Source of the DNA: CAIXZV01 sp037446495
Lineage (GTDB): Bacteria; Chloroflexota; Limnocylindria; Limnocylindrales; CSP1-4
NCBI GenBank assembly: GCA_037446495.1
Contig: JBBIIL010000019.1
Coordinates: 1 to 45,296, forward strand
Direction: 5' to 3'
Length of the DNA: 45,296 nt
Within the stretch, counting starts at the first letter, position 1. The number at the start of each line of letters is the position of its first letter. Positions 27,452 through 37,437 of the stretch are shown piece after piece. The notes beneath the pieces were generated by a model. It saw only the letters and a list, made by a program, of their open reading frames with translations, ran no database searches and had not been told where the DNA came from. The translations under genes and the position numbers were made by a program.

Positions 27452-29299
27452 ATGACCCGTCCCAGCCGACTCGCCGTCCTGGTGGCACTCGCGCTCGTTG
27501 CGACGGCTGCCTGCGGGCCGGCACCGACGCTGACACCCCCACCCGGCACAAGCAGCGCCCCCGCGACGCCGGCCGCCACGCCCCCCGCCAGTGACGTCCC
27601 ATTCGCCCCGGTGGCGTGGCCGGTTTCGGGCTCGGCCTGCGGAGCGGGCGGCAGGGTCGGGCGCATCGGGAGGATCGAGGCGACCGACGCCAGGACGGTC
27701 GTGTTCACGCTGTGCGCGCCCGATGGCGCCTTCCTCGCCCGCATCGCCCACCCAGCCCTGGGGATCGTGGACGCAGCTGACCTCGCGCGGATCGCGGCGA
27801 ATCCCGCCAATGCCCGCGACGTGGCCGGACAGGGCAGCTATCGGGTGGTCCTGTGGGGCGCCTCCAACGTGCAGCTCGCACGCGTCGGGGCCGCCTCGGT
27901 CAGCGCGGCCTCGCCCACGGTGATCCTGCGCTGGGCCGCCGACGCGGCCACCAGGACGGCCGACTTGGTGGCTGGCGCCGTTGACGGCATCGACGGCCCC
28001 ACACCCGACGGGCTCACGACCGCGGCCACGAGCCCGGCCCTCACGGTGGTCCCCCGCCCGCTCCTGGCCACCTCGGTGCTCGGGTTCGGCGGAGGCAAGG
28101 CGTTCTCGGACGTGCATGTGCGCCACGCGCTCGCTGCCGGGCTCGACATGGGCGCCCTCGCCGACACCGCGTTCCCGGCCGGCTCAGTCGCCGCGGACCA
28201 CCTGGTCCCCTGCGAGGTGCCCTCGGGCTGCGTCGGCAGCCCGTTCCCTGGCTTCAACGCGCCGTCCGCGGTGGCCATGCTCCAGGCCGCCAAGTTCAGC
28301 TTCGACGCCACGTATCCCCTGACCGTCCCCGACGCGCCCATCCCGGGCCTGCCGGATCCGGCTGGCGTGGCGGGTGCCGTGCGCGACCAGTTCGCCGCGA
28401 ACCTCGGGGTCACGATCGGGGTCACCACGATGCCCGCGGACCAGTTCCGCGCCGCGGTGGACGGCGGCACGCTCCAGGGCCTGTACCTCGACGGCGTGGG
28501 CGCGACGCTGGCCGACCCGTCGGCCTTCTACGGGCCGCTGTTCCTCGACCACCCGCTGAGCACCGCCGCGCGCCGCGCCTCCGGGGCGCTGCATGCCCTG
28601 GCGACGGCGGCCGCGACCGCCGACCCTGCCGCCCGCGAGGCGGCCTACACGACCGCCGCGGGGTCGCTGCACGACAGCGTGCCGGTGGTGCCGCTCGTCC
28701 ACCCCGGCGCCGCGACCGTCTTCCAGACCGACGTGCGGGGCGCCGTCGCCTCGCCGCTCGGAGCGGACCCGCTGGGGGGCATGACCGCAGGTGACCGCGG
28801 CCAGGTGGTCTTCGAGCAGGCGACGGCGCCTGCAGGGGGCTGGTGCGGCGCCGCGGCCACCGCCGACGACTACCGCCTGTGCGCGCTCGTCACCGACGGG
28901 CTCTACGGCTTCGCGCCCGGCACACTCGAGCCGGCGCCCGGTCTCGCCAGCGCCTGCACGCCCAGCGCCGACGCGTCCGTGTGGACGTGCCGCCTGCGCC
29001 CATCGCTCTCGTCGGCCGGCCTCGTCCTGGACGCGGCCGACGTCGTGGCCTCGTTCCGCGCCCTGGCGGACCCGACAGACCCCGTCCACCAGGCGCTCGG
29101 GGACGCGGCCTTCACGACCTGGGCCAGCCTGTTCGGGTCAGGTTCCGGCGTCCTCGCGACGCCGTCGCCGGGCCCCTCGAGCGCCACCCCGGCACCGCCC
29201 TCCTCCGGCGCACCAGTCGCGCCCTCGGCATCGGCCTCGGCGGCCCCGTCCGGCTCGGCCCGCGCGTCGAGCTCCCCGGGGCACAGCACAGGGCCCTGA
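27452..29299 (+). CDS. Lipoprotein that looks like a circularly permuted SBP_bac_5 peptide-binding protein
   Basis: A 615-residue lipoprotein (lipobox C21 after LALVATAA; linker to about 48). Residues 68-440 follow the middle and end of SBP_bac_5: IEATDARTVVFTLCAPDGAF, QGSYRVVLWG, LRWAADAATRTADLVAGAVDGID, LGFGGGKAFSDVHVRHALAAGLD, VRDQFAANLGVTIGVTTM, DSVPVVPLVHPG and RGAVASPLGADP. Residues 446-562 then give what normally comes first: RGQVVFEQATAP, LVTDGLYGFAPGTLEPAPGLAS, VWTCRLRPSL, LDAADVVASFRAL and WASLFGS. An Ser/Ala/Pro tail ends it. Several extra cysteines (C465, C477, C502, C513) are clustered in the moved segment. It stands alone between two transporter operons, divergent from one SBP. 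ATG 27452 was chosen by the signal peptide. Confidence 0.85.
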   Translation: MTRPSRLAVLVALALVATAACGPAPTLTPPPGTSSAPATPAATPPASDVPFAPVAWPVSGSACGAGGRVGRIGRIEATDARTVVFTLCAPDGAFLARIAHPALGIVDAADLARIAANPANARDVAGQGSYRVVLWGASNVQLARVGAASVSAASPTVILRWAADAATRTADLVAGAVDGIDGPTPDGLTTAATSPALTVVPRPLLATSVLGFGGGKAFSDVHVRHALAAGLDMGALADTAFPAGSVAADHLVPCEVPSGCVGSPFPGFNAPSAVAMLQAAKFSFDATYPLTVPDAPIPGLPDPAGVAGAVRDQFAANLGVTIGVTTMPADQFRAAVDGGTLQGLYLDGVGATLADPSAFYGPLFLDHPLSTAARRASGALHALATAAATADPAAREAAYTTAAGSLHDSVPVVPLVHPGAATVFQTDVRGAVASPLGADPLGGMTAGDRGQVVFEQATAPAGGWCGAAATADDYRLCALVTDGLYGFAPGTLEPAPGLASACTPSADASVWTCRLRPSLSSAGLVLDAADVVASFRALADPTDPVHQALGDAAFTTWASLFGSGSGVLATPSPGPSSATPAPPSSGAPVAPSASASAAPSGSARASSSPGHSTGP

Positions 29300-29321
29300 C
29301 GCCGCCCGTCGGCCGCTGACG

Positions 29322-29350
29322 CCGAGCGGCCCGGTCGCAGGGCCGCTCGG
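29322..29350. terminator. Strong hairpin between convergent genes
   Basis: An 11-bp perfect stem, CCGAGCGGCCC, seven-nt loop, GGGCCGCTCGG, lies in the 69-nt gap between the permuted SBP and dppF of operon 2. It probably ends transcription from both sides. There is no T-run. Confidence 0.6.
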
Positions 29351-29368
29351 CAGGCCCGACACGCCGAC

Positions 29369-30525
29369 CTACGTCGCGCTGCTGGGCACCGGTGCGGAGG
29401 AGCTGACCGCGTTCCCGACCGCTGTCGCGCTGATCTCCTCGGTGAAGTGGCAGGCCGCCTGCTGGCCGCCGCCGAGGTCCCGGAGCTCCGGCTCCTCGGC
29501 CTCGCACCGCTCCGGCCTGCCCAGCTGCTCGCGCAGCCAGCACCGAGTGTGGAACCGGCAGCCGGACGGCGGGTTGGCCGGCGACGGGATGTCGCCCTTG
29601 AGGATGATCCGCTTCTTGCGGCGGTGCGGGTCCGGCTCGGGGACGGCCGAGAGCAGGGCCACGGTGTACGGGTGGCGCGGATTCGCGTAGATGTCGTCGA
29701 CGTTGGCGAGCTCGACCATCTTGCCCAGGTACATCACGCCGACGCGATCGCTGATGTGCTCGACCACCGCCAGGTTGTGCGCGATGAACAGGTAAGTCAG
29801 GCCCAACTCGACCTGGAGGTCGTTGAGCAGGTTGAGGACCTGGCTCTGGATCGACACGTCCAGGGCCGACACGGGCTCGTCGCAGACGATGAAGTCGGGG
29901 TGCAGCGCGAGGGCCCGGGCGATGCCGATGCGCTGCCGCTGCCCGCCCGAGAACTCGTGCGGGTAGCGGTGGATGTGGCTCTGGTTCAGGCCCACCCGGT
30001 TGAGCATGTCGCGGACGAGCGCCTCGCGCTCCTTCTTGTCCTTCATGCCGTGGACGAGGGGCCCCTCGCCCACCAGCTCGCCCACGCTCATGCGCGGGTT
30101 GAGGCTGGCATACGGGTCCTGGAACACGACCTGCATGTTCTGGCGGACCTTCTTCATCGCCTCCTTGCTGGCGTAGAGCGCTTGGCGCTGCGGCTTCTCG
30201 CCCTTGGCGGGAATGTCGAACAGGACCTGCCCGTCCATCACGACGCGGCCCGAGGTGGCAGGGAGCAGCCGGAGGATGACCTTGCCGAGCGTCGTCTTGC
30301 CGCAGCCCGACTCGCCCACCAGGCCGAGGGCCTCGCCGCGCTTCACGCTGAAGCTGACCCCGTCAACGGCCTTCACAGCGCCGATGTTCGAGACGCCCAG
30401 CAGGCCGCCCCGGATCTCGAAGTGCTTGACCAGGTTGTCCACCCGGACCAGGGTGTCGGCCTCGGAGACGCCGACCGACCCCACGGCCGGGGGCTGGGTC
30501 AGGGTGTTGGGAGCGCGCATCTCGG

Positions 30526-30529
<4 letters not shown>
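29369..30529 (-). CDS. dppF: Oligopeptide/dipeptide ABC transporter ATP-binding protein (OppF/DppF type), operon 2
   Basis: 386-residue ATPase with Walker A GESGCGKT, FQDPYASLNPRM, FSGGQRQRIGIARAL, FIVCDEPVSALD and AHNLAVV. The C-terminal GCRFHTRCW, RCEAEEP and ACHF resemble operon 1 dppF closely, so the two are likely paralogues. The start is GTG 30529, overlapping dppD as GTGA. A possible in-frame ATG lies three codons further in. Confidence 0.94.
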
Positions 30530-31590
<1,061 letters not shown>

Positions 31591-31594
31591 TCCG

Positions 31595-32536
31595 CTACGC
31601 CTCGAGCTTCTGGCGCGGGTCGAGCGCGTCGCGCAGGCCATCGCCCAGGAAGCTCGCCGCGAGGACCACCAGGATCAGCGTGATGCCCGGGTAGTAGATC
31701 CACAGCGGCTGGCGGTAGAAGTAGTCCTGCGCGCCGGTCAGCATGTTGCCGAGGCTGGCGTCCGGGGGCTTGATGCCGTAGCCCAGGAACGAGAGCGCGG
31801 CCTCCGTGACCACCGCGTCCGCGATCCCGAGCGTGGCCGCCACGAGCACCGGCGCCATCGCGGACGGCACCATGTGGCGGATGATGATCCGCGAGTCGCT
31901 GGCGCCGAGCGCCCTGGCGGCCTGGACGAAGTCCGATTCGCGCAGCCGCAGGAACTCCGCCCGGACGAGCCGGGCGGCGGTCGTCCAGCCGGTGATCCCG
32001 ATGGCCACGATGATCACGACCATCGGCGACACGACGCTCCCGATGAACGCCACCAGCATCAGGATCAGGAAGAACCCCGGCAGCGACAGGACGACGTCGA
32101 CGATGCGCATCATCAGGTTATCCACCTTGCCCCCGACGTAGCCCGAGATCGAGCCGAAGGCGGTGCCGATGCCGGCGATGATCAGGACGGCGAAGAAGCC
32201 GATGATCAGCGACGTCTGGAGCCCCTTCATCAGGCGGAAGAAGATGTTGATGCCCAGGTTGTCATAGCCCAGCGGCGCCGTGATCGAGATCGGGTCAGTG
32301 GGACCCCGCGTGAGGTCGGTCAGGTGCCAGGCGTCGCCGCCGATGAACGGGAAGAAGATCGCCGAGAACACGAGGATCGACAGCAGAACCAGGCCGAACA
32401 CGGCCGTGCGGTTGCGCATGAAGCGCCGCCGCACCAGCTGCCAGTAGGTCTGGACGGAGACGAGGTCCACCTCGTCGAAATCGGTGGCCCCGGCCGGGCT
32501 TGCCTCCCCGGGGCGGATGGTCTCGGTGCTGGCCAC
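31595..32536 (-). CDS. dppC: Peptide ABC transporter permease (DppC/OppC type), operon 2
   Basis: 313-residue membrane subunit. It has a long cytosolic N-terminus (1-45), a first helix FGLVLLSILVFSAIFFPFIG, a periplasmic loop, five more helices, and the EAA loop FVQAARALGASDSRIIIRHMVPSAM. It ends GDGLRDALDPRQK, the usual C-terminal motif. The start is GTG 32536 with GGAGG eight nt upstream. Confidence 0.94.
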   Translation of the reverse strand: MASTETIRPGEASPAGATDFDEVDLVSVQTYWQLVRRRFMRNRTAVFGLVLLSILVFSAIFFPFIGGDAWHLTDLTRGPTDPISITAPLGYDNLGINIFFRLMKGLQTSLIIGFFAVLIIAGIGTAFGSISGYVGGKVDNLMMRIVDVVLSLPGFFLILMLVAFIGSVVSPMVVIIVAIGITGWTTAARLVRAEFLRLRESDFVQAARALGASDSRIIIRHMVPSAMAPVLVAATLGIADAVVTEAALSFLGYGIKPPDASLGNMLTGAQDYFYRQPLWIYYPGITLILVVLAASFLGDGLRDALDPRQKLEA

Positions 32537-32550
32537 GGATCTGCCCTCCC

Positions 32551-33513
32551 CTAGTAGTGGATCCGTGGATCGACGACCGCATACAGGACGTCGGCCAGGA
32601 GGTTGCCCATGATCACCATCATGCCGCCGATCATCGTCACGGCCAGCACAACCGGGTAGTCGCGCTCGCCGACGCTCTGGACGCCGAGCCATCCGAGCCC
32701 GGGCCATGAGAAGACGGTCTCGGTGATCGCGGCGCCGGACAGCAGGCTCGGGATCGTGAGCCCCAGCAGCGTGACGATCGGGATCAGCGCGTTGCGGAGG
32801 GCGTGGCGCCCGATCACGCGCCCGGAGCTCAGGCCCTTGGCCCTGGCGGTCCGCACGTAGTCCTGGCGCAGGACCTCCAGCATCGAGGCGCGCATGTAGC
32901 GGCTCCAGCCGGCGATGGAGACCACGGCGAGCGTGGTCACGGGCAGGATCAAGTGGAGGATCATGTCCGGGATGTCACCCTGCTTGCCCAGCGAGTTCTG
33001 CCCGTACAGCGGGAGCCACTTGAGGTTGACCGCGAAGAACTGCTTGAGGATCAGGCCCAGCCAGAACGTGGGCATCGCGTAGCCGATGGTCTCGAAGGTG
33101 GTGATGAGCCGGTCGGCCCAGCTGTACTGCTTGACGGCCTGCAGGATCCCGATCGGGATCGCGAAGATGACGGACACAACGAGTGACGTGCCCATCAGGA
33201 GCAGCGTGCTCGGGATGCGCTGGAAGATCTTGTCCCGCACCGGGCGCCCGTCCGTGAACGAATAGCCCCACGCGAGGTTGTCCCACGGGAACGACCAGAA
33301 GTGCGTGAACCAGTTCCAGAACTGGATCGGGAGGGGCTGGTCCAGCCCGTACAGGCGGATGAGGTTCTGGATCATCTCGGGGCTGACCCGGGGGGTTCGG
33401 AACTTGTCCACGGGGGAGCCCGGCGTCAGGTAGACGATCAGGAACGAGATGACGGAGATCCCGATCACGATCGGGATGGCCTGAATCAGGCGCCGGACGA
33501 AGTAGGTCGCCAT
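32551..33513 (-). CDS. dppB: Peptide ABC transporter permease (DppB/OppB type), operon 2
   Basis: 320-residue permease, starting ATYFVRRLIQAIPIVIGISVISFLIVYLTPGSP. It has six expected helices, EAA loop YVRTARAKGLSSGRVIGRHALRNALIP, and the C-terminal LADVLYAVVDPRIHY. The ATG at 33513 follows the binding-protein gene by 153 nt containing one large stem-loop. Confidence 0.95.
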   Translation of the reverse strand: MATYFVRRLIQAIPIVIGISVISFLIVYLTPGSPVDKFRTPRVSPEMIQNLIRLYGLDQPLPIQFWNWFTHFWSFPWDNLAWGYSFTDGRPVRDKIFQRIPSTLLLMGTSLVVSVIFAIPIGILQAVKQYSWADRLITTFETIGYAMPTFWLGLILKQFFAVNLKWLPLYGQNSLGKQGDIPDMILHLILPVTTLAVVSIAGWSRYMRASMLEVLRQDYVRTARAKGLSSGRVIGRHALRNALIPIVTLLGLTIPSLLSGAAITETVFSWPGLGWLGVQSVGERDYPVVLAVTMIGGMMVIMGNLLADVLYAVVDPRIHY

Positions 33514-33597
33514 CGAAATCGATGCCTCGCTGAGCGCAGAGCCTGACCCAGCAGGCCGCTGGTGAGCGGTTCGTTGGGGGTTGGGACGCGGTTTTCA

Positions 33598-33634
33598 ACG
33601 TTCCGGGGCGGGCCGAAGGCCTGCCCCGGAACGT
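33598..33634 (-). repeat. Large stem-loop between the binding-protein gene and dppB of operon 2
   Basis: A perfect 12-bp stem (ACGTTCCGGGGC and GCCCCGGAACGT) encloses 13 nt with an inner GGCC-GAA-GGCC. It lies 32 nt after the SBP stop, with no T-run. It parallels the stem-loops at the same point of operon 1. Confidence 0.7.
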
Positions 33635-33666
33635 CGTCAGTCACGCGTTGGCGACGCGCCTGCCTG

Positions 33667-35730
33667 TTACTGGGCGGCGGCCTTCCAGGTGTCGCTGTTC
33701 CAGTAGTACAGCGGGCTGGTGAGGTCGATCGTGCCGTCGGTCACGACGCTGTTCGTGCCCGCGGTGATCGACTTGCTGAGCGCCGCATGGGCCTGGTCGG
33801 CCCACAGGAAGTAGTACGGGACGTCGTTGTGGATGATCGTCTGGAACTGGCTGTAGATCGTCTTGCGCTGGGCCTGGTCCGTCGTCTGGCGGCCCTGGGT
33901 GAGCAGCGCGTCGGCGCTCTTGTTGCACCAGCCGACGAAGTTGTTGGAGTCCGGGCTGGCCTTGGTCGTGATCTGGTCGCAGGCGAAGATCGAGCTGTCG
34001 TCCGGGTCGAGGGCCGTGGACCAGCCGCCGAGGTAGGTGTCGAACTTGTTGGGGTACGACAGCAGCGGCAGGAGGACGGTCGAGAAGTCGCTCGGGGCGA
34101 CCTTGATCTCGATGCCGCAGGTCTTCAGCTGGTCAGCCGCGAGCTGGGCGAACGAGATGCGCTGGGGCTTGCCCGCCCGGACGTACAGGGTCGTGGACAG
34201 CCGCTGGTTGCCCTTGGCGTAGATGCCGTCGGAGCCGAGCTTCCAGCCCGAGGACTCGATCAGCGCCTTGGCCTTGACCGTGTCGAGGGTGTACTTGGGG
34301 GTGTTCGGGTCGAACGCCCACGAGGCCGGCGGCACATTGGCGAAAACCGGGACGCCCTGGTTGTCCGTGGCCTTGGCCACGGTGGCGTCGTGGTCGATGC
34401 ACATCGTGAACGCCTGGCGCAGGTTCGGATCGCTGTAGATGTGATCCGAGCGCAGGTTGAAGGCGATGAAGTAGTAGCCGAAGTCGGCGTAGCTGGCCAT
34501 CTGGATGTTCGGGTCGCTCTGGAGCGCCGCGAGGGCATCGGAGACGACCGCGTACATCCAGTTGACGTCACCCTTCTGCAGGGCGGCGGCTCCGGAGGCC
34601 GAGTCCTTGATGATCGGGAAGTAGAAGTTGGCCGGGGCGACCGGGCCGGCGTAGTAGTTCGGGTTCGCGGTCAGCTGAACGGACTGTCCGCTCTGGTAGC
34701 TGGCGAACACGTACGGGCCGGTGCCGACGGGCTTCTGCTGGAAGTCCAACAGGCGGAACGCGGCCGCGATCTGGTCGTTGGCCTGCGAGGTCAGCGACGT
34801 GTTGAGGTCGGTCAGGGCGTTGAACAGCGCCTGGCCGTAGCCGGTGTTGTCCGTGGACCCGTCGGCGTTCTTGAACAGGTTCTTGTCGAGCTGGCCGACC
34901 AACTGGACACCAGCGCCCGTGAGGATCGTCTCCATGTCGGTGACGTAGGTCGCGTAGTCGCAGGTGGCCGGGGCCGGCGGCGGGGTGGCCGGCGGGGTGG
35001 CAGTCGGCGTGCACTCCTTGGCCGTGGTGGCCGCGGTGATCTTGTCGAGCAGCGCCTTGACGGCCGTCGGGTCGGCCTTGGCCGAGCCGGTCTGGAACCT
35101 CGCGTACGAGTCCATGACGGCCTTCTGGGGCATGATCGGCGTCGGGAGGTCCGTGACGAGGAACGGCGCGAACTTGGCCTTCAGCGTGAAGACCACGGTG
35201 GTCGGGTCAGGCGCGGCGACCGCGGCGACGTTCGTCTGGATGTCCGAGCAGAAGCTCGGGATGAAGGTGCAGTTCTTCGACGCGGCGAGGTCGAACGTGA
35301 ACTTCACGTCCGCTGACGTGAAGTCCGAGCCGTCCTGCCACTTGATGCCGGTCTTGAGCTTGATGGTCCACGTGAGACCGTCGGCGCTCACCTGCGGCAG
35401 GTCCGTCGCCATGTCCGGGACGACCGCGAGCTTGTTGTTGACGCGGTACATGCCCGTGTAGATCTGCCCCACGATGTAGCTCGTCGGCAGGTCCGTGTAC
35501 GCCAGCGAGAAGTACGTCGGCTCGGCATCCATGACCATCTTGAGGTCAGCGGACGCCGGGGCGGCGGACGGGGCCGTGGACGGCGTCGTGGACGCCGCAT
35601 TGGACGGCGCCGTGGACGCCGCAGTGGACGGGGCAGTGCTGGCCGTCGGCGACGCCGTGGAGCTGCCGCAGGCAGACACCACAATGGCGAACGCGCCGAT
35701 CAGGCCGAGATACCGCCTTCTCAACGTCAT
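33667..35730 (-). CDS. dppA: Peptide ABC transporter substrate-binding lipoprotein (SBP_bac_5) with an inserted segment, operon 2
   Basis: 687-residue binding protein, longer than the usual 500-600. It has the lipoprotein signal FAIVVSAC (C21), a Thr/Ser/Ala/Pro linker to about 60, lobe I with QIYTGMYRVNNKLAVVPDMATDLP and DGLTWTIKLKTGIKWQDGSDF, and lobe II after about 410. Between PTPIMPQKAV (about 196-205) and KPVGTGPYVFASY (about 333) there are roughly 125 extra residues, where the family usually has a short link. They include a Pro/Thr run between C240 and C257. ATG 35730 has a GGAGGAGGAAGG SD. It is the first gene of operon 2. Confidence 0.94.
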   Translation of the reverse strand: MTLRRRYLGLIGAFAIVVSACGSSTASPTASTAPSTAASTAPSNAASTTPSTAPSAAPASADLKMVMDAEPTYFSLAYTDLPTSYIVGQIYTGMYRVNNKLAVVPDMATDLPQVSADGLTWTIKLKTGIKWQDGSDFTSADVKFTFDLAASKNCTFIPSFCSDIQTNVAAVAAPDPTTVVFTLKAKFAPFLVTDLPTPIMPQKAVMDSYARFQTGSAKADPTAVKALLDKITAATTAKECTPTATPPATPPPAPATCDYATYVTDMETILTGAGVQLVGQLDKNLFKNADGSTDNTGYGQALFNALTDLNTSLTSQANDQIAAAFRLLDFQQKPVGTGPYVFASYQSGQSVQLTANPNYYAGPVAPANFYFPIIKDSASGAAALQKGDVNWMYAVVSDALAALQSDPNIQMASYADFGYYFIAFNLRSDHIYSDPNLRQAFTMCIDHDATVAKATDNQGVPVFANVPPASWAFDPNTPKYTLDTVKAKALIESSGWKLGSDGIYAKGNQRLSTTLYVRAGKPQRISFAQLAADQLKTCGIEIKVAPSDFSTVLLPLLSYPNKFDTYLGGWSTALDPDDSSIFACDQITTKASPDSNNFVGWCNKSADALLTQGRQTTDQAQRKTIYSQFQTIIHNDVPYYFLWADQAHAALSKSITAGTNSVVTDGTIDLTSPLYYWNSDTWKAAAQ
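35562..35663 (-). repeat. Imperfect 12-nt repeats coding for the lipoprotein linker
   Basis: The DNA around 35571-35640 repeats a GTGGACGGCGCC-like unit. It encodes the four-residue pattern STAP/STAA of the linker that tethers the binding protein after C21. It is low-complexity coding sequence, not a mobile repeat. A similar but less regular stretch codes for the linker of the operon 1 SBP (about 27055-27180). Confidence 0.55.
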
Positions 35731-35937
35731 CGACCTTCCTCCTCCTAGTAACGCCTTTCCCCTGGGTCGGCAGTGGCTGCCGCCTCGATGCAGGGGCGGT
35801 TCATCGCACGCGCAGGCAGACTCGTCCGCCCCGCGTGAGCGTGGCCGCATTATAGGTGCCGGTCAATTGCCAGCGTCAAACCCCTGCGGCGCTCCCCCGA
35901 CGTGCCCGCCGCCCCCTCGACCATCGGACCCGATGGG
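35731..35937. other. Intergenic region between operon 2 and gcvPB
   Basis: 207 nt. It holds the operon 2 promoter and the SD of its binding protein. I see no further gene and no clear terminator for gcvPB. Confidence 0.6.
35848..35878 (-). promoter_or_regulatory. Likely promoter of peptide operon 2
   Basis: On the minus strand TTGACG (35873-35878), a 19-nt spacer and a perfect TATAAT (35848-35853). The spacer is two nt longer than ideal. It stands about 118 nt before the SBP start, in one of the few AT-containing spots of the region. Confidence 0.65.
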
Positions 35938-37437
35938 TCAGTCCCCGCAGGGTCGCTCGACGCCGGTCATGCCGCGCCAGCGCAGGTTGGGCTGGCGGGC
36001 GGCCGCCGCCTCGTCGAGGCGCCGGACCGGGGCGTCGTGCGGCGCGGAGGTGACCAGCTCGGGGTCGTCGTCCGCCTCGCGGGCGATCTCGAGGAGCGCC
36101 GCGATGAAGCCGTCGAGGGTCTCGAGCGACTCGGTCTCGGTGGGCTCGATCAGCATCCCCTCGTCAACCGTCAGCGGGAAGTAGATCGTGGGCGGGTGGT
36201 ACCCCTTGTCGATGAGCCGCTTCGCGATGTCCAGCGTGCGGACGCCAGTCCGGTGCTTGATCTCGGACGCGGAGGCGACGAACTCGTGCTTGCACGCCCG
36301 CTCGAACGGCACGACGTACGTGCCCGACAGGCGGGCCTTCATGTAGTTCGCGGCCAGGACGGCGTCGTCGGACACCTCGCGGAGCCCCGTTCCACCATGC
36401 GCGCGCAGGTAGGCGTAGGCCCGGATCAGCACGCCGGTGCTGCCGAAGAAGCTCCGGACCCGGCCGATCGTGAGGGGCCGCTCCCCATCCCGCTCCAGGC
36501 GGAACGAGCCGTCGGGCGCCTGCAGGACGCGCGGGCTGGGCAGGAACGGCACCAGCAGCTCGCGGACGCCCACCGGCCCGGCGCCCGGACCCCCGCCGCC
36601 GTGGGGTGTCGAGAACGTCTTGTGGGTGTTGAAGTGCATCACGTCGAAGCCGGCCTGGCCGGGGCGGAACCGGCCGAGGATGGCGTTGAGGTTCGCGCCG
36701 TCCATGTACGCGAGGGCGCCGGCAGCGTGGGTGGCCTCGAGCAGCTCGCCCACGCGCGCCTCGAACAGGCCCAGCGTGGACGGGTTGGTGATCATGATGG
36801 CGGCCGTCCTCGGCCCCAGGGCCGACCGGAAGGCCGCGATGTCCACGCCGCCGTCGGGCGCGGACGGGATGGTGACCGTCTTGAATCCGGCCATCGACGC
36901 CGTCGCCGGGTTGGTGCCGTGCGAGGAGTCCGGGACCAGCACCTCGGTCCGCTCCAAGTCGCCTCTGGCGCGGTGGTAGGCGCGAATCATGAGGATGCCG
37001 GTGAGTTCGCCCTGGGCGCCGGCTGCGGGCTGGAGCGTGACCGCGGCCATCCCGCTGATCTCAGCCAGCATGGCCTCGAGCTCGAACAGGAGCGCCAGGG
37101 TGCCCTGCGACGCCGCGTCCGGGGCGAGCGGGTGGAGGCCCGCGAAGCCGGGCAGGCGGGCCGCCCACTCGTTGAGCTTGGGGTTGTACTTCATGGTGCA
37201 CGAGCCGAGCGGGTAGAAGCCGGTGTCCACGGAGTAGTTGAGCGTCGAGAGGTTCACGTAGTGGCGCACGACCTCGGGCTCGGAGAGCTCGGGCAGCGCT
37301 GGCGGCGTGATGCGCCGGGCCGAGGCCGGGATGCGGTCGAGCGCGTCGGCTGGCGGGTGCGGGATCTTGCCGCCTCCGCGGCCGGGCCGCGAGAGCTCGA
37401 AGATCGTGGGCTGCAGCTTCTCGCCCACGACGCTCAC
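35938..37437 (-). CDS. gcvPB: Glycine dehydrogenase (decarboxylating), subunit 2
   Basis: PLP-bearing half of the two-subunit P-protein, which decarboxylates glycine and passes the aminomethyl group to lipoyl-GcvH. The 499-residue protein has YPLGSCTMKYNPKLNE, LVPDSSHGTNPATASMAGF and the PLP lysine K273 in FNTHKTFSTPHGGGGPG. The C-terminal PTETESLETLDGFIAALLEI matches the family. The GTG start at 37437 overlaps gcvPA as GTGA. It is the last gene of the gcv run. Confidence 0.96.
   Translation of the reverse strand: MSVVGEKLQPTIFELSRPGRGGGKIPHPPADALDRIPASARRITPPALPELSEPEVVRHYVNLSTLNYSVDTGFYPLGSCTMKYNPKLNEWAARLPGFAGLHPLAPDAASQGTLALLFELEAMLAEISGMAAVTLQPAAGAQGELTGILMIRAYHRARGDLERTEVLVPDSSHGTNPATASMAGFKTVTIPSAPDGGVDIAAFRSALGPRTAAIMITNPSTLGLFEARVGELLEATHAAGALAYMDGANLNAILGRFRPGQAGFDVMHFNTHKTFSTPHGGGGPGAGPVGVRELLVPFLPSPRVLQAPDGSFRLERDGERPLTIGRVRSFFGSTGVLIRAYAYLRAHGGTGLREVSDDAVLAANYMKARLSGTYVVPFERACKHEFVASASEIKHRTGVRTLDIAKRLIDKGYHPPTIYFPLTVDEGMLIEPTETESLETLDGFIAALLEIAREADDDPELVTSAPHDAPVRRLDEAAAARQPNLRWRGMTGVERPCGD

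Noticed and set aside
33562..35316. 584-codon open frame opposite the operon 2 binding protein
   Set aside because: Same reason: composition is a by-product of high GC.
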